Below the pieces are notes generated by a model. That model worked only from the letters and a program-made list of their open reading frames with translations. It ran no database searches and had not been told where the DNA came from. A program made the position numbers and the translations under genes. DNA of 64,000 bases from contig DFEG01000012.1 of the NCBI GenBank assembly GCA_002369075.1, forward strand, positions 27,377-91,376. The letters are read 5' to 3'. Shown here in pieces: positions 58,386 to 64,000 of this stretch. The number at the start of each line of letters is the position of its first letter. Position 1 is the first letter of the stretch. Origin of the DNA: Bacteroidales bacterium UBA3808. Its GTDB lineage: Bacteria > Bacteroidota > Bacteroidia > Bacteroidales > Paludibacteraceae.

Positions 58386-60287
58386 ATGAAGATATCAGAG
58401 ATCAGGAACGTATTAGAGCCGTCGTCTGCGCGGGCAGAGGGGCACGGGGAAGGAGCGAAAGATGCCGGTTGGCAGTTGGAGGTCATCGGAGACGGTGATT
58501 TTGAGATACGCCGTCTGCTGACGGACAGCCGTCAGTTGTCAGCGAGCCGTCAGTTGTATTCCGCCGAGGAGACGTTGTTCTTTGCCATCAAGACGGACAA
58601 GAACGACGGGGCGAGGTATATACCGGAGTTACGTGAGAAAGGCGTGAGGGCATTCGTAACGGGGGATGCCATCGGTGCGTTGCAGGCGTTGGCGGCATAT
58701 GTGCGCAGCCGGTTCCACGGGACGGTGATCGGCATCACGGGTTCGAACGGCAAGACGGTAGTGAAAGAGTGGCTATACCAGTTGCTGAAAGACGATTATA
58801 CGGTTGTCCGTTCGCCCAAGTCGTATAACTCGCAGATAGGCGTACCGCTGAGCGTGTGGCAGTTAGCTGAGGCTGAAAGACCGGCTTCGCCTGAAAGACC
58901 TGTCCTTGCCATCTTCGAGGCGGGTATCTCGCAACCCGGGGAGATGGAGAAATTAGAGCGGATTATCCGTCCGACGATGGGCGTGATTACGTATATCGGT
59001 CACGAGCACGACGAGAACTTCGCCTCGCTGGAAGAAAAGCGAAAGGAGAAGATGAAACTCTTTGCGCACACGGATACGGTGATTGAGGATCCCACGCACC
59101 AGAACGTGCGCACGTGCGCTGCGGTCCTGCGTGCGTTAGGTTACAGCGAGGAGAGCATCAGCGAGCACATTCTGCACCAGACGCACGAGACCGTTCTGAA
59201 GGTCAATCTGTCCGCTCTGACAGACAACGTGCGGTACTTCCGGTCCCTGCTCCGACCGGGGACCAAGCTGACCTGCATGGTGAAAGCCTTTGCCTACGGC
59301 TCAGGGAGCGTGGAGGTGAGCAAGGCGCTGCAGGCGTCCGGATTAGCGGATTATCTGGCAGTAGCTGTGGCGGACGAAGGAGTAGAGCTGCGGCGCGCAG
59401 GCATCACCTTGCCGATCATCATCATGGATCCCGAGGTAGCCGCGATGGACTTGATTTTAGAAAACAACCTGGAGCCGAATGTCTATTCCCACCAGTCCCT
59501 CAAGACCGTTATCGCCGCAGCAGCCGCAAAGGGTCTGGAGAACGTGCCGATACATATCAAGATCGATTCGGGCATGCACCGGTTGGGTTTTTACAAAGAG
59601 GACATGCCCTGGCTCATCGACAAACTGAACCACACGCGGACGGTGCGCGTGGCGTCTGTTTTCTCGCATTTGGCGGGCAGCGACGAGGCGCAGTTCGACG
59701 AGTTCACCCTTCAGCAGATCCGCTATTTCGATGCGTGTGCGGAGGAGATAGTCGGGGAGGTGGAGGAAGGCGAAAGCCCACGGATCCTCAAGCATATACT
59801 GAACTCCGCCGGTATCGAGCGTTTCACGGACTACCAGTTTGACATGTGCCGTCTGGGAATCGGTCTGTACGGTTTCTCCTTTGCCGGCGCGCAGTTGCGC
59901 AACGTGTGTACGCTGGAGACGACCATTCTGTCCGTCAAAACCGTGAAAGCGGGCGAGACCATCGGTTACGGGCGGCACACCCGTCTGTCCGAGGACCGCG
60001 TGATAGCCGTCATTCCTATCGGTTACGCAGACGGTTTCGACCGCCGTTTCTCCAATTACGGCGGTGAGGTGTGGGTTCGCGGTCAGCGATGCCCCGTTGT
60101 GGGGAACGTGTGCATGGACCAGGCAATGATAGACGTCACCGGCACCGACGCCCGGCCGGGCGACACCGTGCAGGTCTTCGGCGACAAGATGCCGATCGAG
60201 GAACTTGCGCGCAAACTGGGCACCATTACATATGAGATACTAACCTCCGTTTCGCGCCGTGTGCAACGCCTCTATTACTACGAATAA
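58386..60287 (+). CDS. MurF-alanine racemase fusion with a shortened MurF half
   Basis: 633 residues; Bacteroidales MurF-Alr fusions are usually about 820. The MurF part keeps domain 1 and the P-loop 'GITGSNGKTVVKEWL', 'SYNSQIGVPLSVW', 'FEAGISQPGEM' and 'GHEHDENF', but after 'EEKRKEKMKLFAHTDTVIED' it jumps via 'VRTCAAVLRALGYSEESISE' directly to the Alr start ('THETVLKVNLSAL', ~265), so the rest of the ATPase core and the C-terminal ligase domain are missing. Alr looks complete: 'MVKAFAYGSG' (PLP lysine), 'IKIDSGMHRLGF', 'PIGYADGFDRRF' (catalytic Tyr), 'GNVCMDQAMIDV'. Repeats at 58524-58558 and 58872-58896 are in frame. Racemase activity is likely, ligase activity doubtful. Confidence 0.85.
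   Translation: MKISEIRNVLEPSSARAEGHGEGAKDAGWQLEVIGDGDFEIRRLLTDSRQLSASRQLYSAEETLFFAIKTDKNDGARYIPELREKGVRAFVTGDAIGALQALAAYVRSRFHGTVIGITGSNGKTVVKEWLYQLLKDDYTVVRSPKSYNSQIGVPLSVWQLAEAERPASPERPVLAIFEAGISQPGEMEKLERIIRPTMGVITYIGHEHDENFASLEEKRKEKMKLFAHTDTVIEDPTHQNVRTCAAVLRALGYSEESISEHILHQTHETVLKVNLSALTDNVRYFRSLLRPGTKLTCMVKAFAYGSGSVEVSKALQASGLADYLAVAVADEGVELRRAGITLPIIIMDPEVAAMDLILENNLEPNVYSHQSLKTVIAAAAAKGLENVPIHIKIDSGMHRLGFYKEDMPWLIDKLNHTRTVRVASVFSHLAGSDEAQFDEFTLQQIRYFDACAEEIVGEVEEGESPRILKHILNSAGIERFTDYQFDMCRLGIGLYGFSFAGAQLRNVCTLETTILSVKTVKAGETIGYGRHTRLSEDRVIAVIPIGYADGFDRRFSNYGGEVWVRGQRCPVVGNVCMDQAMIDVTGTDARPGDTVQVFGDKMPIEELARKLGTITYEILTSVSRRVQRLYYYE
58524..58558 (+). repeat. Heptad-like array inside murF-alr
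   Basis: GACAGCC, GTCAGTT, GTCAGCG, AGCCGTC, AGTTGTA; encodes 'DSRQLSASRQLYS'. Degenerate period 7. Confidence 0.6.
58872..58896 (+). repeat. AAAGACC hairpin element inside murF-alr
   Basis: GAAAGACC, hairpin GGC-TTC-GCC, TGAAAGACC; encodes 'ERPASPERP'. In frame. Confidence 0.65.
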
Positions 60288-61026
60288 ACTAAGCGTAGGG
60301 TACAAGCCTACCTCCGGCTCCTCCCTAAAGGGAAGAGAGGTGGTCGTTCAGGCAGACCTCACGTTCTCGCTCTACGAGGGCGAAATGGTTTGCATGCTCG
60401 GTCCTAACGGTTGCGGCAAATCGACGCTGCTACGGACTTTGGCGGGATTGCAGCCGCCGTTAAGCGGAGAATATAGTTTCAGCGAGCAGAGCGAACGGTC
60501 CAAGCGCATTGCTCTGGTGCTGACGGAGCGGTTGTCGATGGAGAACACGACGGTACACGACGTTGTCGCCCTCGGGCGGTATCCTTACACCTCCTTTCTG
60601 GGCGGACTGACAGAGGCGGACGAGGCTGTGATTGACGAAGCCTTGGCGCGGGTAGGATTAGCGGGTGAAGAGACGAAGGGGTCATTCTTCAATGCCCATA
60701 GCGACGGCGAGAAAGCACGTATCCTGATTGCCAAGGCGCTGGCGCAACAGACGCCGATTATCCTGTTAGATGAGCCTACGGCGCACCTTGACCTGCCCCA
60801 CCGCATCAAGGTACTGCGGCTGTTGCGGCAGTTGGCACACGAGCAGAACAAGACGGTGCTGATCTCGACCCACGAGTTGGATCTCGCGCTCGCGCTGAGC
60901 GACCGGATACTGCTCATGACGCCCGGCAGGGGCATACAACTCGACACCGCCGAGGCACTCAAAGCGCAAGACGCTTTCACCACGGCGTTCGGCATGGATA
61001 TTTTTGAATTGATAATTGATAGTTGA
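60259..61026 (+). CDS. Iron-siderophore/cobalamin-type ABC transporter ATP-binding protein (FecE-like)
   Basis: 255 residues, GTG start overlapping murF-alr by 29 bp. Walker A 'GPNGCGKSTLLRTLAGL', family-typical 'VLTERLSMENTTVHDVVALG', signature 'SDGEKARILIAKAL' (SDGE is usual for this group), Walker B 'IILLDEPTAHLDL', H-loop 'ISTHELD'. No permease or binding protein lies next to it in the window. Its last residues 'LIIDS*' are encoded by the TTGATAR array that follows, so the native C-terminus may have been replaced. Confidence 0.88.
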   Translation: MCNASITTNKLSVGYKPTSGSSLKGREVVVQADLTFSLYEGEMVCMLGPNGCGKSTLLRTLAGLQPPLSGEYSFSEQSERSKRIALVLTERLSMENTTVHDVVALGRYPYTSFLGGLTEADEAVIDEALARVGLAGEETKGSFFNAHSDGEKARILIAKALAQQTPIILLDEPTAHLDLPHRIKVLRLLRQLAHEQNKTVLISTHELDLALALSDRILLMTPGRGIQLDTAEALKAQDAFTTAFGMDIFELIIDS

Positions 61027-61087
61027 TAATTGATAGTTGATAGTTGATAATTGATAATTGATAATTGATAATTGATAATTGATAATT
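61009..61087. repeat. TTGATAR heptad array between ABC ATPase and kinase genes
   Basis: About eleven TTGATAA/TTGATAG units. It provides the stop codon of the ABC gene and ends 6 bp before the ATG of the next gene. Same motif as the arrays around the NadR-like gene 13 kb away. Confidence 0.9.
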
Positions 61088-61092
61088 TCTTT

Positions 61093-61953
61093 ATGATTCT
61101 ATTAGCAGACAGCGGCAGTACCAAGGTGCATTGGTGCCTGGTGACCGCAAGCGGTCAGTGCTCAGACGTGTTCACGGACGGTATCAACCCGCTTTTCCAG
61201 ACCTCCGACGCGATGCGTAACAGCATCTGCAACCAACTCCTGCCGCAGATCAGCCATCTCCTCTGGGCAGGGACGTTAACCCATGTGTTTTTCTATGGCG
61301 CCGGTTGCACACCGGAGAAGAAGGTGTTTGTGCAGAAAGCACTGGAGCAAGTATTTAAGAAAGCGGAGGTTCACGTAGCCTCTGACATGTTAGGCGCCGC
61401 CCGCGGGCTGCTCGGACACAAGGCCGGCGTGGCTTGCATCTTGGGGACAGGCAGCGGCAGTTGTTACTACAACGGCGAGGAGATCGAATGGGCGGTGCCG
61501 TCGTTGGGATATATCTTAGGCGACGAAGGTTCGGCTGCCGTATTAGGCAAGAGGCTGGTAGGCGACCTGCTCAAGAACCAGATGGGCGAGGACCTCAAAG
61601 AGACATTCTTCAAGGATTACCAGACCTCCATGGCGGAAATCATCGAGAAGGTCTATCGTCAGCCGTTCCCGAACAGATACTTGGCAAAACTGTCACGTTT
61701 CTGCGCCGACCATATGGACGACCGGCGTATCCACGACCTCGTGTATGACCATTTCGTGCAGTTTATCCGCCGTAACCTCAAGCAATACCAGGCCGCTGAG
61801 CCGATCGGTTTCGTAGGTTCGGTTGCGTACTACTACAAGCCCGTGTTGGAGGAAGCGATGCAAGCAGAAGGAGTGCCGATGGGCGTGGTACTGCAGGACC
61901 CCATAGAAGGTCTCAAGACCTACCATCAGGACGCGGTAGTGCCCACGACGTAG
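61093..61953 (+). CDS. BadF/BcrA-type ATPase family kinase (N-acetylglucosamine kinase-like)
   Basis: 286 residues from the ATG after the heptad array. ASKHA fold: 'ILLADSGSTKVHWCLV' (phosphate 1), 'FFYGAGCTPEKK', 'ACILGTGSGSCYYNG' (phosphate 2), 'LGYILGDEGSAAVLGKRLV' and 'PIGFVGSVAYYYKPVLEEAM' (adenosine motif). Likely phosphorylates an amino sugar during cell-wall recycling, consistent with the murF-alr gene upstream; substrate not proven. Confidence 0.85.
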   Translation: MILLADSGSTKVHWCLVTASGQCSDVFTDGINPLFQTSDAMRNSICNQLLPQISHLLWAGTLTHVFFYGAGCTPEKKVFVQKALEQVFKKAEVHVASDMLGAARGLLGHKAGVACILGTGSGSCYYNGEEIEWAVPSLGYILGDEGSAAVLGKRLVGDLLKNQMGEDLKETFFKDYQTSMAEIIEKVYRQPFPNRYLAKLSRFCADHMDDRRIHDLVYDHFVQFIRRNLKQYQAAEPIGFVGSVAYYYKPVLEEAMQAEGVPMGVVLQDPIEGLKTYHQDAVVPTT

Positions 61954-61969
61954 ATACAATGACAGGCCG

Positions 61970-62513
61970 TTAATGTTTGACAGGCTCCCCGTCTATGGAG
62001 ACGAGTTCGTACTCACGGCTGCCGAGACCTATCTTGGCGGCGTGCTCGATGGTGTGAATCCCGTGGCGGGAGTTGATACGCTCGATGAGCGCCGCGGCGT
62101 CATCGCCGTCCTTGGAGGGATAGTGGAACACCAGATCCACGCATGCCTGGTCAAGCGCCACGGGGTCGAGGGAGGCGAGAATACCGATGTCATTCATCTC
62201 CGGTGCCGCCGGATGGCTGTCGCAGTCGCAGTCCACGGAGAGGTTGTTCGCCACGTTGATATACAGGATCCGCTCGCCGTTGCCGAAATAGTCATGCACC
62301 GCCTGTGCCGCCGGTGGAGATCTTCACCGCCACGCGGCCTGTGGCAGGTCTGCCGAGTGACTCGTAGATGCGCACAAGCGACTCCGGAGAGATCTCTCTG
62401 GTCATATACACTACCGGTTTCTCCGGCTGAGCGGACGTCTGCTCGTCCGCCTTGGGGGTAGCGCAACTCATCACGGTCATTGCGGCTAACAGAAGCATGG
62501 TGTTTTTTTTCAT
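61970..62513 (-). pseudogene. DUF362-family gene with internal deletion and frameshift
   Basis: The 5' part (62513-62292) has a lipoprotein-like signal ('LLLAAMTVMSCATPKADEQ') and the family start 'VVYMTREISPESLVRIYESL' up to 'VAVKISTGGTGGA', where a stop follows. The 3' part (62299-61970) continues in another frame with the family end 'ILYINVANNLSVDCDCDSHP' and 'DIGILASLDPVALDQACVDL'. DUF362 proteins of this type have roughly 330-350 residues; about half, including the middle, is missing at the junction. Clear loss of function, unless the short pieces have some separate role. Confidence 0.75.
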
Positions 62514-62549
62514 TTCTCTTTTGTTATATAGGGTTCGTTGCTAACGGCG

Positions 62550-64000
62550 TTAGAAAGGATAGCCAATGCCGAAATTGATGCGCATGGCGTCGAGGGCGGA
62601 GGGGATATTGAAATAAGTGGTAATGGGCTGTGTCTTGTCGGGCTTGCCCTCCTTGTTGTACTTGAAGGTCTGGTAGGGCGCGTGGATAGCAACGCCGAGG
62701 TCCAGACGGATTACGAGTCCCTCAATGTCCAGACGCAGACCGGCACCGGTACCGAGCGCAATCTGTTTGGCGAAATCCGGGTTGTTATAGAGTCCGTCGA
62801 GGAGGGTCTCCGGGATCTCCAGACGCGTCAGGTAGTCCTCAAATCCGGCAGCTTTGTAGAGATCGACCGTGGAGTACCAGTTCCACACGTTGCCGGCATC
62901 CACAAAGGCGGCGCCGTAGAGTTTCCACACGATCGGGAAGCGGAGTTCGACATTCGCCTCCAGTTTCACATCACCGGCGTGAAAGAAGTTCTGGTTATAC
63001 TTGGCGGAGAAGAAGTTACCCGGACCGTATGCATAAGGCGACGCAGCGCGCATGCCGTTCGGTCCGCCGGCATAGAACGCCTCGGAGAGCGGCGCGAACG
63101 TGGAGTTGCCCAGCGGGATATTCGCCCCCGCAAAGAGACGCGTAGCCAACGATACTTTCTCCGTGAAGTTGAACCTGTTGCGCAGCTCCAGCGACACCTT
63201 GACGAACTGGTTGAAGGATATTTTCCCGAGCGGTTTATACTGCTCGTTCCACTTGTGTCCGAAGGCGCAATAGAGCGCGTTGATGAGGTTACCGGACTCC
63301 TTGACGCCGAAATCGAACATGGTGTTCACGGCGCGTTTGGCGCGGTAGTCGTTATAGGTAAAATTATAGCCGATGGAGGGTACGAACTCGTCTCCGGCAA
63401 TGACCTTGATGAGGGACGGGTACTCCGCCGCCTTGTCCAGCAGGTCCGGCGACTCCGCCTTCATCATCACCACCGAGAGTGAGAAGGGGGTGAAGGCGTG
63501 GGTGATATAGGGGCTGTTGGAGGAATGGAAGAAATAGGTGAACGAGCCCGAGAACTTATGCACGCCGTAGCCGCCGGCGATGTTCTCGTATTGGTAGCCC
63601 AGCATGTACTTGGTGTCCCCGTCGGGGTTGTTGTCGCCCGCCCAGTGGAGGTACGGGAAGACGAGTGCGGCGTTCACACCGAGCTTATAGGTATCGGTTT
63701 TCTTGGGGTCGCCCGGGTGCCTGTTTCTCAGCGCCCAGTAGTAGGCGCCGTTACCCTTGACGGTGAAGGTCTCACCGTTGCCCAGCACGTTCTTGAGGGC
63801 ATACTTGAGGCTCGCGTCGGGACCGAGGGAGTTGTTCGTACGATAGGCGATACCTGCGTCCGCCGTGAGGCTGTGGGTACGGGAGATAGTATCGCCCAGA
63901 TAGGTCTCCCACCGCCGCCACGACTTGGTGGCGCGGACACCCAGACCGGCTTTGTAGAGTTCTCCTTCCAGTACGTTGTTCTTATCCCGCCGCGAGTACA
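62550..64000 (-). CDS. BamA/TamA-type outer-membrane protein (TamL-like), C-terminal part, cut by window edge
   Basis: The frame is open to the last base, so about 483 C-terminal residues are visible and the N-terminus lies beyond the window. Omp85-type barrel: repeated amphipathic strands, 'YAGGPNGMRAASPYAYGPGN' resembling the conserved loop-6 R-G-F/Y region (here G-M-R-A), 'GDVKLEANVELRFPI', 'GTGAGLRLDIEGLVIRLDLG', and the end 'MRINFGIGYPF' with the terminal Phe typical of outer-membrane barrels. In Bacteroidota such proteins act in translocation and assembly of outer-membrane components. Confidence 0.85.
   Translation of the reverse strand, partial: YSRRDKNNVLEGELYKAGLGVRATKSWRRWETYLGDTISRTHSLTADAGIAYRTNNSLGPDASLKYALKNVLGNGETFTVKGNGAYYWALRNRHPGDPKKTDTYKLGVNAALVFPYLHWAGDNNPDGDTKYMLGYQYENIAGGYGVHKFSGSFTYFFHSSNSPYITHAFTPFSLSVVMMKAESPDLLDKAAEYPSLIKVIAGDEFVPSIGYNFTYNDYRAKRAVNTMFDFGVKESGNLINALYCAFGHKWNEQYKPLGKISFNQFVKVSLELRNRFNFTEKVSLATRLFAGANIPLGNSTFAPLSEAFYAGGPNGMRAASPYAYGPGNFFSAKYNQNFFHAGDVKLEANVELRFPIVWKLYGAAFVDAGNVWNWYSTVDLYKAAGFEDYLTRLEIPETLLDGLYNNPDFAKQIALGTGAGLRLDIEGLVIRLDLGVAIHAPYQTFKYNKEGKPDKTQPITTYFNIPSALDAMRINFGIGYPF

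Noticed and set aside
60690..60735. Apparent defect in the ABC signature motif (SDGE instead of SGGQ)
   Set aside because: The SDGE form is usual in the FecE-like ATPases of Bacteroidota, so it is not a sign of inactivity.

Overview
The window looks like a chromosomal segment of a Bacteroidales bacterium that has the type IX secretion system (T9SS). The clues are: promoters of the Bacteroidota form TAnnTTTG with TTTG or a close variant about 20 nt upstream; almost no Shine-Dalgarno sequences; the ruvA-sprA gene order; gldG and a PorT-like barrel; two very large secreted proteins ending in the same short C-terminal motif; a MurF/alanine racemase fusion; kduI; and DUF4301, DUF5683 and YfhO family members. 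An uncultured gut lineage related to Paludibacteraceae is a reasonable guess, but the family is inference.

Layout. 1-1499: end of a TPR gene and an EmrA-like membrane-fusion protein. 1637-10372: an accessory island, all on the minus strand, in three transcription units: YaaW-like protein + M48 protease; an acidic protein + endonuclease/exonuclease/phosphatase-fold enzyme + unknown 823-residue protein + WYL regulator; and two unknown proteins + phospholipase-D-fold enzyme. The first and third units share a nearly identical promoter with a CGGACA-N5-TGTCCG palindrome, probably the site of the WYL regulator. 10642-12422: the EmrB-like partner of the 5' fusion protein. 12394-13286: thioesterase and tRNA-Gln on the minus strand. 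13483-28414: a long plus-strand run: NrnA-type phosphoesterase, PpiC chaperone, GldG, LysM/PBP1 protein, PorT-like barrel, KduI, GT9, ParA, ParB, DUF5683, MltD-like transglycosylase, MerR, YfhO. 28398-39337: a minus-strand envelope-glycan region: glycosyltransferases, a glycerophosphotransferase remnant, LicD, octopine-dehydrogenase-like enzyme, LicC-aminotransferase fusion, KdsD, GT4, IspD, KdsC, then ThiL. 39470-49979: ruvA, sprA, a NadR-type kinase, DUF4301. 50110-58026: two T9SS-type adhesin-like proteins and an S1/P1 nuclease on the minus strand. 58137-61953: MurF-Alr fusion (MurF half shortened), ABC ATPase, BadF/BcrA-type kinase. 61970-64000: a broken DUF362 gene and the C-terminal part of a BamA/TamA-type barrel.

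The most unusual property is at sequence level. More than twenty short arrays with a period of exactly 7 bp are scattered through the window. Each has its own local motif (TTGATAR, GTACAAA, TCACCAA, GTCGAAA, ATTCATT and others). They occur between genes and also in frame inside conserved genes (MFS transporter, nrnA, gldG, parB, yfhO, kdsD, a GT4, ruvA, murF-alr). A second dispersed element, a small hairpin flanked by AAAGACC-like direct repeats, lies inside nrnA, gldG, the NadR-like gene and murF-alr and supplies the probable start codon of sprA. The two best candidates for an undescribed system are this repeat invasion and the WYL-regulated island.
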